Notes under the pieces: model-generated
The model's database searches: none
Told to the model about the DNA's origin: nothing
What the model saw: only the letters and a program-made list of their open reading frames with translations
Translations under genes and position numbers: made by a program
From: Paludibacter sp. 47-17
Lineage (GTDB): Bacteria > Bacteroidota > Bacteroidia > Bacteroidales > Paludibacteraceae
Assembly (NCBI GenBank): GCA_001898935.1
Contig: MKVT01000008.1
Span: 248,001-312,000, forward strand
Reading direction: 5' to 3'
DNA length: 64,000 bases
Part shown: in pieces, positions 36,142 through 44,353 of the stretch
Layout of the letters: each line of letters opens with the position of its first letter
Position numbering within the stretch: the first letter of the stretch is position 1

Positions 36142-36654
36142 TTAATGTACCGGAAGCCGGTTGCTGAAGTAGAGACGTTGAAATTCGTCCTCGAAATTGG
36201 GAGTAAACAGGTCTTTGCCCAGGTTTTCCAGTATTTCGGCAGCTGTCCAAAACCGGCCCTCTTCAATTTCTACCGCATCGGGAACCGGAGTTTGAGTAAT
36301 TACGGCATAATAGCTGTGCACCAATTCCGATTCAATAGAGGAGGTAAAGCGGTACCGGTGCATGAAAACAGCCTGGAAGTTGCTGATTCCGAGTTCCTCC
36401 CGTGCCTCTCTGAACAGCGCTTGTTCGATGGATTCGCCATAGTCCACATGCCCGCCCACTGAAGTATCCCATTTCCCGGGTTGAACATCTTTCAGCATGG
36501 AGCGTTTTTGCAGGAAGAGAAGGCCTTCGGGATTGAGTACATGAAGGTGTACGACAGGGTGCAGCAGGAAGGTTCCGGAATGGCATTCCTGCCGTGTAGC
36601 TTTACCGGTAACACGTCCTTGTTCGTCGACGATCGGGAAAATTTCGGCCATCAT
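36142..36654 (-). CDS. NUDIX hydrolase
   Basis: A 170-residue NUDIX protein. The box GGHVDYGESIEQALF followed by REAREELGI matches G-x5-E-x7-REUxEExGU exactly, so the metal site is intact. The N-terminus (FPIVDEQGRVTGKATRQECH) resembles the YfcD / isopentenyl-diphosphate-isomerase-like branch; substrate is unknown. I chose ATG 36654 (MMAEIFPIVD), with 36651 equally possible; the longer open frame begins within the promoter. It lies on the opposite strand inside the exopolysaccharide locus, with a divergent promoter pair towards the export gene. Confidence 0.88.
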   Translation of the reverse strand: MMAEIFPIVDEQGRVTGKATRQECHSGTFLLHPVVHLHVLNPEGLLFLQKRSMLKDVQPGKWDTSVGGHVDYGESIEQALFREAREELGISNFQAVFMHRYRFTSSIESELVHSYYAVITQTPVPDAVEIEEGRFWTAAEILENLGKDLFTPNFEDEFQRLYFSNRLPVH

Positions 36655-36661
36655 TTTTTGT

Positions 36662-36690
36662 TTGCAAAGATATAACAATTATCTTTGCAA
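36662..36690. promoter_or_regulatory. Mirror-image divergent promoters of the NUDIX gene and the second exopolysaccharide operon
   Basis: TTGCAAAGATA (36662-36672) and TATCTTTGCAA (36680-36690) form a perfect 11-bp inverted repeat with a 7-base spacer. Each arm contains a TATCTTTG -7 element: 36665-36672 on the minus strand for the NUDIX gene, 36680-36687 on the plus strand for the SLBB export gene. The elements are so close that each polymerase footprint would cover the other. Confidence 0.7.
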
Positions 36691-36801
36691 TCTTTTCGTT
36701 TTTTACAGATTTGAGAATACTAAAACTGCAAAAAATCCGTTACACACGAAACAACAAAGCGTTGAAAGCTTTAATGAACTGATAAGAAGAGTTGTTATAA
36801 T

Positions 36802-39201
36802 ATGAGAAAAATTACCTTGTTACTTTTTGTTCTTCCGTTGTTGCTGGTGTCGGCCCAGGATTTGTCCAAGCTTACACCACAGCAGATTGCGCAGTATAAG
36901 AAACTGGCCGGAGGGATGAATCTGGATGTAAAATCGGATCTGTCGGATTTTGAATCTTCTGAGCGCAGTTATTTGGTTCCCGATTCTCTGATGCTGGACG
37001 AGCTTGAGAAAGAGGAAGATCAGAGGAAGTTGAAAGTGTTCGGCATGCGGATGTTCCGCAAGTCGAAAATTACTTTTGAACCGAATATCAATCTTCCTAC
37101 GCCGCTGAATTATGTTATAGGCCGGGGCGATGAATTATTGATTGATGTGTCGGGGCTTTACGATGTGAATTTTAAGGCCAAGGTCACCCCCGAAGGAAAA
37201 ATCAGGATTCCCAATGCCGGGCTCATACAAGTAGGAGGCTTGACTGTAGAGAAGGCAACCCGTGAAATCAAATCGGAGCTATCGAAATATTACACCGGTA
37301 TTCAGAACGGACAAACCCGTGTGGACGTAGCAGTGGGTAATATTCGCAGTATACGGGTGATAGTGGCAGGCGAAGCCGCATTTCCGGGTACGTATACATT
37401 GCCATCGCTGGCAACTGCCTTTAATGCGCTGTATGCTTGCGGCGGGCCGGGCGAGATTGGTTCGATGCGCGATATTCGTGTGGTACGTAACGGCAAGCAG
37501 GTGGCAACGCTCGATTTCTACGAATTTCTGATGTCGGGTAATCTGACCGATAATGTGGTTTTACAGGATAACGATATTTTACTGATATCGCCCAACAATT
37601 CGAAAGTCATAATCGACGGAGCTATCAACCGTCCGGCCATTTATGAAGTAAGGCCGGGTGAATCGCTGGCCGACCTTATTCGTTATGGCGGCGGATTCAG
37701 GGAAGATGCGAATCGTTCTATCGTGAACATTTACCGTTACGAGGAATCGGTGCGCAAAGTGCTCGACGTGCCTCTGAGCTTGCTCACGACCAGTATGGTG
37801 AAGCCGGGCGACTCGGTGTTTATTGCACCGGTGCTTGATTTTTACGACAATATTGTATACCTGACAGGGGCTGTGAATCGTCCGGGTGCGTATTCGGTAG
37901 ACGACGACGCCAGCGTTAAATCCCTTATCGAGAAAGCGGGTGGGGTGAGCGATGAAGCTTTTGTGAATATGGCCCAAATTGTACGCAAGCGTAAAAATCA
38001 AATCCCCGAAGCCATTAGTTTCAATCTTGGAAAAATCCTGAGTGGCGAACATGCCGATATCCCTTTACAGCGCAGCGACTCATTACGCATCGATTCGGTC
38101 AGTAATTTTCTGGAGAAACATCAGGTGCGTATTGCCGGCGAGGTGCTGGAGCCGGGCGATTATCCTTTGAAAAAACGGATGATGGTAAAGGATCTGATCT
38201 ACCTCTCGAGAGGATTTACAGAAATGGCTTCGACCCACAATATCCAGTTGATCCGTATCATTAAAGATCCCCAGAAAATGGAGGGCGGAATTAAAAAATC
38301 GTACAATATCAGTTTCGAATTCGATAAAGAACTGAATATACTGGAGGGTAGTGGCGATATGGTGCTGGAAAACGGCGATCTGGTTATTGTCCGGCCCATC
38401 GAAGGCATTGAACCCATCCGTATCGCCTCGGTTCAGGGAGAGGTGAAAAATCCGGGTTATTACAATATAGAAACCAAAAATACCCGCGTGTCCGATTTGT
38501 TGAAACTCACCGGAGGGTTTACGCAATACGCTTTTGTGGAAGGTGCCTATCTGATCCGATCCGATAAAATTAAATCGAACCAGACCTCGATGAGCACGAT
38601 TCTGAGCCGGAACCTGAAAAAAATCCTGCAATCCAACACCGGTACGATCGATGCCGCCGTGTTGCAAAAAATGCAGGTACGTAATATCGATGAGCTTACT
38701 GCCATCGATACGGTTGCAGGGGCAGCTAACTTCAAAGAAATAGAAACCTTGCTGTATTCCGAAGGCATTGTTTCGCTGAGTTTAAAAGATATTTTAAAGG
38801 ATCCGGCATCGTATAAAAACTTATTGATTGAAGATGGAGATGTGCTGGTAATTCCCAAAAAACTGGAAACCGTGAAAGTGATCGGCGAAGTGATGTATCC
38901 GTCGTATGTGGTCTACTCGTCGTCGAATGGTTTTAACGATTTTATAACAGCCTCCGGAGGATTTTCGGATAATGCATTACGAAAGAATAGTTTTGTGCTT
39001 CACCCTAATGGTAAGGTAATCGGTACCCGCACCTTTCTCGGTTTTAAAATCTATCCGAGGGTAGTGGCGGGCTCCATCATTGTTGTTCCGAAAAAGACCA
39101 TCGACCTTTCGGGCCGGATCAGTGCGGGAGAATTAGTCTCCATCAGTTCGTCGATCACTTCGGTAATGGCGTTGGTATATTCGATTCTGCGTAATAATTA
39201 A
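36802..39201 (+). CDS. Multi-SLBB polysaccharide export protein (long OPX type)
   Basis: A 799-residue exported protein with a signal peptide (cut about VSAQ) and no lipobox. After a charged segment comes a polysaccharide export domain (YVIGRGDELLIDVSG, VTPEGKIRIPNAGLIQVGG), then about five or six SLBB-type beta-grasp repeats recognisable by phrases such as VAGEAAFPGTY, IDGAINRPAIYEV, LTGAVNRPGAYSV, IAGEVLEPGDYPL, VQGEVKNPGYYNI and VIGEVMYPSYVV. A hydrophobic C-terminal tail (LVSISSSITSVMALVYSIL) may be the membrane anchor. It is much larger than the two Wza-like lipoproteins upstream and probably forms a separate or extended export conduit. It opens the second part of the locus with a 110-base leader. 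Confidence 0.9.
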   Translation: MRKITLLLFVLPLLLVSAQDLSKLTPQQIAQYKKLAGGMNLDVKSDLSDFESSERSYLVPDSLMLDELEKEEDQRKLKVFGMRMFRKSKITFEPNINLPTPLNYVIGRGDELLIDVSGLYDVNFKAKVTPEGKIRIPNAGLIQVGGLTVEKATREIKSELSKYYTGIQNGQTRVDVAVGNIRSIRVIVAGEAAFPGTYTLPSLATAFNALYACGGPGEIGSMRDIRVVRNGKQVATLDFYEFLMSGNLTDNVVLQDNDILLISPNNSKVIIDGAINRPAIYEVRPGESLADLIRYGGGFREDANRSIVNIYRYEESVRKVLDVPLSLLTTSMVKPGDSVFIAPVLDFYDNIVYLTGAVNRPGAYSVDDDASVKSLIEKAGGVSDEAFVNMAQIVRKRKNQIPEAISFNLGKILSGEHADIPLQRSDSLRIDSVSNFLEKHQVRIAGEVLEPGDYPLKKRMMVKDLIYLSRGFTEMASTHNIQLIRIIKDPQKMEGGIKKSYNISFEFDKELNILEGSGDMVLENGDLVIVRPIEGIEPIRIASVQGEVKNPGYYNIETKNTRVSDLLKLTGGFTQYAFVEGAYLIRSDKIKSNQTSMSTILSRNLKKILQSNTGTIDAAVLQKMQVRNIDELTAIDTVAGAANFKEIETLLYSEGIVSLSLKDILKDPASYKNLLIEDGDVLVIPKKLETVKVIGEVMYPSYVVYSSSNGFNDFITASGGFSDNALRKNSFVLHPNGKVIGTRTFLGFKIYPRVVAGSIIVVPKKTIDLSGRISAGELVSISSSITSVMALVYSILRNN

Positions 39202-39210
39202 TTCCTGAAG

Positions 39211-40308
39211 ATGGCATCAACAACACAACACAGTAATTTTAAAGAGCTTACATTAACCGATTTGCGTGCAATGCTAAAAGTATGGTGGAAAGCTATGCTC
39301 GGAAAGTGGTTGATTATTGTGCTGGTCGGCCTCACCGGCGGAGCAATTGGTCTGGGAGCATCTTTTATTATAAAACCCAAATACACAGCCCATCTGTCAT
39401 TTGCATTAATTGAAAAGGGAGGGGGCGGCGGAGGCCTGGCATCGCTTGCCTCCAGTTTTGGTCTTGGTGGTTTGTTTGGGGGCGGTGGCAGTGCTTTCAG
39501 TGGCGATAATCTGCTTCAAATCCTTCAGTCAAGGTATGCTGTCGAAAGCACCTTGCTTAGTCCCATCGACTTTAATGGGCAAAAGATGACCATGATGGAT
39601 GCCTATGCACAATTTATGGAAATGGATAAGGGATGGAGAAAGAGTAAAGACCCTCAGCTTGCGTCGATGTCGTTTCCCATTGGTCAGCCACGAGAAACGT
39701 TTTCACGCGCTCAGGATAGTGTGCTGTATGAAGTTTATTATCAGTTTGTAAGTTCACGTTTACTCAAAGTAACTCGCCGTGATAAAAAAATCAGTATTGT
39801 AACCGTTGATTTTAAAAGTAAAAACGAACAATTCTCGAAAGTGTTTGTCGAAGAGCTAATGAACAGAACTTATGAGTTTTACAAGAATACGCGTACCTCT
39901 CAGAGTCGCGTCAATATTGATGTAATGCAGCAAACGGCCGATTCGATACGCAATCTTTATGAAACTGCCATGTCGAGAAGTGCCGGTATATCGCAGGTGA
40001 ATGTCAACAAGGCTTTTTCAATGGCAGCAGTACCGCGTATGAAATACGAAAATGATGCGCAAATGTACGGAGCTGTATACGGAGAAGTATTGAAAAACTT
40101 AGAAACACTAAAACTCGATCTGGCCCGTGAAACACCTTTGGTTCAAATTATTGATACGCCACGTTATCCGCTGAAAAAGGATAAATTGGGTAAAATTAAA
40201 GGCATTGCGCTTGGAGGATTTATAGCAGGCATTCTCATTGTGTTTATCCTCACGCTCAACTTCTACCTGTCCGGTAAATTTACGAATTCATACCCGTTAC
40301 AGGAGTAA
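39211..40308 (+). CDS. Wzz-type chain-length determinant without kinase domain
   Basis: A 365-residue inner-membrane polysaccharide co-polymerase. Two membrane helices flank a periplasmic region: MLGKWLIIVLVGLTGGAIGL near residue 32 and IALGGFIAGILIVFILTLNF near the C-terminus. The region after the first helix contains a glycine-rich stretch of about 30 residues (GGGGGGLASLASSFGLGG and onward). No Walker motifs follow the second helix, in contrast to the Wzc-type protein 4.4 kb upstream. It is 9 bases after the SLBB export gene and 3 bases before the flippase gene, so it probably regulates chain length for this second operon. Confidence 0.87.
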   Translation: MASTTQHSNFKELTLTDLRAMLKVWWKAMLGKWLIIVLVGLTGGAIGLGASFIIKPKYTAHLSFALIEKGGGGGGLASLASSFGLGGLFGGGGSAFSGDNLLQILQSRYAVESTLLSPIDFNGQKMTMMDAYAQFMEMDKGWRKSKDPQLASMSFPIGQPRETFSRAQDSVLYEVYYQFVSSRLLKVTRRDKKISIVTVDFKSKNEQFSKVFVEELMNRTYEFYKNTRTSQSRVNIDVMQQTADSIRNLYETAMSRSAGISQVNVNKAFSMAAVPRMKYENDAQMYGAVYGEVLKNLETLKLDLARETPLVQIIDTPRYPLKKDKLGKIKGIALGGFIAGILIVFILTLNFYLSGKFTNSYPLQE

Positions 40309-40311
40309 GGC

Positions 40312-41748
40312 ATGCAGGGCACTAAAGGGAAATCGGTACGTGGAATCATCTGGAGCGCCATCGACCGGATAGCTGCGCAAGCCATTCAGTTTATGATCTC
40401 CGTTTTGTTGGCACGACTTCTTTTGCCCGAAGATTTTGCAGCCGTAGCCATTGTATTGGTTTTTATCAACATTCTCCAGACGATTAATGAGTCGGGATTC
40501 GGAGTTGCTTTGGTACAAAATCAGCAGCGCGATGAGACCGATTTTTCGACGGTGTATTATTTCAATATCGCGTTGGGATTTGTATTGTATGGATTGTTGT
40601 TCTTTACTGCTCCTCTCATTTCGCGTTTTTTTGAACAAGATTTAACTTTACTGCTCCGGTTGCTGGGAATAAACCTTATTGCAAGTTCATTCGTGGTTGT
40701 TCACCGGGCCATTCTGCTCATCAAAATTGATTTTAAAACACAGGCAAAGGCTACCACTCTTGGAGTGCTTGTGTCGGGCATTGCCGGACTCACGGCTGCC
40801 TGGTCGGGGTATGGTGTATATTCATTAGCAGTACAATCTGTACTCAACACGGTGATTAGTTCGTGTTTGTTGTGGTATTTTACCCGCTGGACACCAAAGG
40901 CTTCGTTTTCGGCCGGCCGTTTTAAAAAGATTGTTGATTTTGCATGGAAATTGGTGATGGCGAGATTAATTAACGATATATTTCAAAACTTGTATACAGT
41001 GGTGATTGGCAAGTTTTTCCCACTCAAACAGGTTGGTTATTACAACCGTGCGGTCAGCTTTCAATATCTTTCCACCAATCTCATCACTCAAATCATTCAA
41101 CGGGTTTCCATGCCCGTTTTGTGTGAACAACAGCACGATGATGTGAAGATGCGGCAAACACATCTCAACTTTATGATGGTGGCGGCTCTGCCTGTTTTTC
41201 CTTTGCTTTTCGGTTTGTTTGTGCTTGCCGAGCCGCTGGTTGTGTTTTTACTTACCGCCAAATGGCTGCCGGTGGCATATATGTTGCAAATTCTTTGTCC
41301 CGTTGGTTTGTTGTTCGTCATCAATACGTTCAATCTGAATATTTTCAATGCAACCGGTCGTACCGATCTGGCGTTGAAAGTCGAACTGTATAAGAAAGTA
41401 ATCATGGTATTACTCATTGTAGTTTCGTTAGGTATCGGATTTGAAGCGCTTTTGTACAGCCAGATTGTAGTTGCTGTCATCGAGTTGTTGGTGAACACAT
41501 GGTACACCCGTAAACTGATCGGTTTGTCGTTAACCGAACAGTTGAGGTATCTCTGGCCGGTAGTGTTGAGTTCAGCGATTATGGCTTTGCTGGTTTGGTT
41601 TGCAGTACAATTCAACGTAAGCCCGCCCGTACAACTCGTCACGGGTGGCATGGTGGGAATTATAAGTTACCTGGGTATGCTCTACCTTACAAATACCGGT
41701 CCTATTAGAAGGTACATACAAGAGGTGGTGAAGAGAATAAAGAAGTGA
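40312..41748 (+). CDS. Lipid-linked oligosaccharide flippase (Wzx / MOP superfamily)
   Basis: A 478-residue membrane protein with about 12-14 helices, starting KSVRGIIWSAIDRIAAQAIQ and containing RLLLPEDFAAVAIVLVFINI and NESGFGVALVQ, phrases typical of WzxC-like polysaccharide flippases of the MOP superfamily. It should move undecaprenyl-diphosphate-linked repeat units from the cytoplasmic to the periplasmic face. A partner polymerase is encoded immediately downstream, so the locus uses a Wzx/Wzy-type pathway. It lies 3 bases after the chain-length gene. Confidence 0.9.
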   Translation: MQGTKGKSVRGIIWSAIDRIAAQAIQFMISVLLARLLLPEDFAAVAIVLVFINILQTINESGFGVALVQNQQRDETDFSTVYYFNIALGFVLYGLLFFTAPLISRFFEQDLTLLLRLLGINLIASSFVVVHRAILLIKIDFKTQAKATTLGVLVSGIAGLTAAWSGYGVYSLAVQSVLNTVISSCLLWYFTRWTPKASFSAGRFKKIVDFAWKLVMARLINDIFQNLYTVVIGKFFPLKQVGYYNRAVSFQYLSTNLITQIIQRVSMPVLCEQQHDDVKMRQTHLNFMMVAALPVFPLLFGLFVLAEPLVVFLLTAKWLPVAYMLQILCPVGLLFVINTFNLNIFNATGRTDLALKVELYKKVIMVLLIVVSLGIGFEALLYSQIVVAVIELLVNTWYTRKLIGLSLTEQLRYLWPVVLSSAIMALLVWFAVQFNVSPPVQLVTGGMVGIISYLGMLYLTNTGPIRRYIQEVVKRIKK

Positions 41749-41753
41749 AAGTT

Positions 41754-43184
41754 ATGGGATTATTAATTCTTTACAGTCTGCTTTTTATTTATCTGATGGT
41801 GAGCTATTTCACGGTCGATTTTGCCGTTGCCGGAGTATTTCCTACGGCAGTGCTGTGCAGTGTCATATTTTTGGGGGCCGCCTATTTGTTTTTAAGAAAT
41901 CGTCGTCGGCATTATTTTTTATCGTTTGAATTGTTTTTTTTCTTTGTTTTTTTTCTGGTTACTTATACTTTTCCGTTGATGGCGTTCAACGAAGACGATT
42001 TGCTGTTGTTGGTCGATATAAGCCCCTATCTGGTAAATAAAGCTGTTTATTTATCAACATTAGGTTTCATGTCGTATTTGCTGGGAGCTACCCTTCTGTC
42101 GAAGCCTCATCAGGAGGAACGGGACGAATGGAAGTTTAATTTTGAAAAATATGATTTGCCGAAGGCAGCCTATTTATTTAACCGTATTACCAGCGTTTTT
42201 GTACTCCTTTTTTTTCTGGTTGACGGCGCCACTTTGGTAATGCGTTACAGCAACGAAACAACTGAAGTTACAGGTGGATATATACTGCCCTATGTTCGGG
42301 TGCTGTTTATAATATCAACCGTGCTCGAATTTTCACGCTTGTCGTGGTCGCAAGTCGCTACCTTACGGGATACCTTGCAATCGGTAAGTTTATTCTATCT
42401 TTTCAATATTGTATCGTTGCTTCCTTTTTTTCTGGTTATTGGCTATCGAAGCGAATTTCTGGTGTTGGCATTAACTGTATTTGTCGTGTATGCGATGTTT
42501 ATAAAACCAATCAACAAAGGCTTGATTCTGATACTGGTAGTAGCTGGCTTTTGGGTAATGGCGCTGCTTAAATTCTTCAGAGGGTTCAACGATGTGGATG
42601 TAAATGAGTTGCAGGGAGAGGGAGCATTTACGATGATCGGGATTTTCAGTGAGTTTTACATCCCGTCCAGTACATTATACGAGTTTGTTTTTTACGTTGA
42701 TGCGAATGGTCCGACCTACGGTACCAATACACTATTACATGTTCTGGCTTTTGTTCCGTTTTTGCAGTCGTTGGTAGTAAAACTATTCGGGATCGATGTT
42801 TCTGCTCCGGCTTATCAAACATCTTCCGACTTTATTTCCAATTATATTTTAGGAGAAGACCGTTCGTGGGGGTTAGGTACTCATGTGATAGGCGATTTGT
42901 ATTATACGTTTGGATTTTCGGGTGTGGTGATCGCAATGTTTGTCATGGGGATTATTGTATCCTACCTTACCGAGCGGATTATATACCGAAAACAGTTCAA
43001 TTTAGTATCGGTGCTGTTTTTTATTGTACTTACCTCGCAGAGTTTTTTCTTCAGCAGAGTCGAGTTTTTTCGTCCCGTACGGGATTTAGGATTAATATTC
43101 TTTATTATGTTAATTGCACGATTTGCAATGCATCTGCGCAAGGCGCCGGTAGTTGAGCAGGCTGAACAAAAGGAGGAAGGATGA
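41754..43184 (+). CDS. Polysaccharide repeat-unit polymerase (Wzy-like)
   Basis: A hydrophobic protein of about 476 residues with 11-12 predicted helices and a large periplasmic loop near the end of the first two thirds, the usual topology of Wzy polymerases and O-antigen ligases. There is little fixed motif in this family; the segment LPFFLVIGYRSEFLVLALTV with its Arg is similar to the conserved region of oligosaccharide repeat-unit polymerases. I prefer ATG 41754; the in-frame GTG 41745 would overlap the flippase stop. The DNA is visibly richer in A+T than the neighbouring housekeeping genes, common for polymerase genes. Assignment rests on topology and position between the flippase and the glycosyltransferases. 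Confidence 0.75.
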   Translation: MGLLILYSLLFIYLMVSYFTVDFAVAGVFPTAVLCSVIFLGAAYLFLRNRRRHYFLSFELFFFFVFFLVTYTFPLMAFNEDDLLLLVDISPYLVNKAVYLSTLGFMSYLLGATLLSKPHQEERDEWKFNFEKYDLPKAAYLFNRITSVFVLLFFLVDGATLVMRYSNETTEVTGGYILPYVRVLFIISTVLEFSRLSWSQVATLRDTLQSVSLFYLFNIVSLLPFFLVIGYRSEFLVLALTVFVVYAMFIKPINKGLILILVVAGFWVMALLKFFRGFNDVDVNELQGEGAFTMIGIFSEFYIPSSTLYEFVFYVDANGPTYGTNTLLHVLAFVPFLQSLVVKLFGIDVSAPAYQTSSDFISNYILGEDRSWGLGTHVIGDLYYTFGFSGVVIAMFVMGIIVSYLTERIIYRKQFNLVSVLFFIVLTSQSFFFSRVEFFRPVRDLGLIFFIMLIARFAMHLRKAPVVEQAEQKEEG

Positions 43185-44353
43185 AAAAAGTGTTATTTGT
43201 TGTGCAGGGGTTCCGTCAGGGAGGAGCTAACCGGAGTTTACAATACTTGATACAAGTACTGGAGCATTCGGCCATTCAACCGTCCATCTTTTCGTTAACG
43301 AACCAGGGCAGTTACCATAAGTTGTTCAGTAAGTATGATTTGCTCGACGAAGATTTTTTCAGTAGTATTCTGTTGTCCGATTTGTCGCTGGAAAAACCTT
43401 CATTCAACAGAATCGTACGTTGGTTTCTAAGGACGATATTCCGACTGTTGCGAATAATGGGAATACCAGCATTTACTTTTTTTTTCACGAAGGCACGCCG
43501 ACGAATCGAACAACAGGATTTTGACGTGGTAATTGCATTTCAGGAAGGACCTGCCACCACCTTTGTCGCCCCTATGCGCCTTCCCCTGAAAATTGCCTGG
43601 ATTCATTCCGACTATGGGAATTATCTCAGCCAGGCCGGGATACGTCCTGAAACGACCATCTATAAACAGTTTGACAAGATAGTATGTGTGTCGGAATTCA
43701 CTTCTGCGGTTTTTAAAGAGCTCATACCTTCGGTTGCAGCAAAAGTAAGCTCCATTCCTAACGTAATAGACCAGGATTCCATACGCCGGCAATCCTTAGC
43801 CGCCATAACAAATCCCGATTTCAGGACTGAAGGGGCAGTATTGCTCTGTGTCGGGCGGCTCGATCCGGTTAAGCAATTTACAGCCATTCCGTCTATTGCA
43901 GCCGAACTGAAAAAAAAGGGAGTTCGCTTCCGATGGTTTATTATCGGTGATGGTTTGCCGTCGGAACGTGATGCAATTCAAAGTTCCATTTTGTTTCACG
44001 ATGTTTCGGACTGTGTTGTTATGCTGGGAGAAATTGAAAATCCTTATCCGTACATTTCCAAAGCCGATTTGATGATCAGTTTGTCGCTTTCGGAGGCTTG
44101 TCCGCTTGGTGTTCAGGAAGCTAAAATATTGCATATTCCGGTGGTTGCCACCGATTTTGGCTCGGCGTGGGAGTTTGTAATCCGGGGCGAAGGAGGGAAA
44201 GTGGTTCCGCTGGCTGAAATGACAGACTGTTTATACCGGCTTTTGTCGGATGATGAATCGTTGAATGCGATGAAACAAGAGTTGAAGTATCTTGAGTTTG
44301 ATAATGAGCGAATTGTTCGCAAGATTGAAGATCTGTTAATTGAGGCTGAATGA
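43181..44353 (+). CDS. Glycosyltransferase family 4 protein
   Basis: A 390-residue GT-B fold retaining glycosyltransferase. The N-terminal domain begins VLFVVQGFRQGGANRSLQYL, with the GG loop that binds the nucleotide sugar. The C-terminal half has VLLCVGRLDPVKQF and the E-x7-E motif region SEACPLGVQEAK, followed by PVVATDFGSAWEFV. It should add one sugar of the repeat unit at the cytoplasmic face. Donor and linkage are unknown. Its ATG overlaps the polymerase stop by 4 bases (ATGA), and the next gene overlaps in the same way, so translation is probably coupled. Confidence 0.87.
   Translation: MKKVLFVVQGFRQGGANRSLQYLIQVLEHSAIQPSIFSLTNQGSYHKLFSKYDLLDEDFFSSILLSDLSLEKPSFNRIVRWFLRTIFRLLRIMGIPAFTFFFTKARRRIEQQDFDVVIAFQEGPATTFVAPMRLPLKIAWIHSDYGNYLSQAGIRPETTIYKQFDKIVCVSEFTSAVFKELIPSVAAKVSSIPNVIDQDSIRRQSLAAITNPDFRTEGAVLLCVGRLDPVKQFTAIPSIAAELKKKGVRFRWFIIGDGLPSERDAIQSSILFHDVSDCVVMLGEIENPYPYISKADLMISLSLSEACPLGVQEAKILHIPVVATDFGSAWEFVIRGEGGKVVPLAEMTDCLYRLLSDDESLNAMKQELKYLEFDNERIVRKIEDLLIEAE

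Noticed and set aside
41745-41753. GTG start for the Wzy-like polymerase
   Set aside because: It overlaps the flippase stop codon and an ATG is available three codons later; either could be used, but ATG is preferred.
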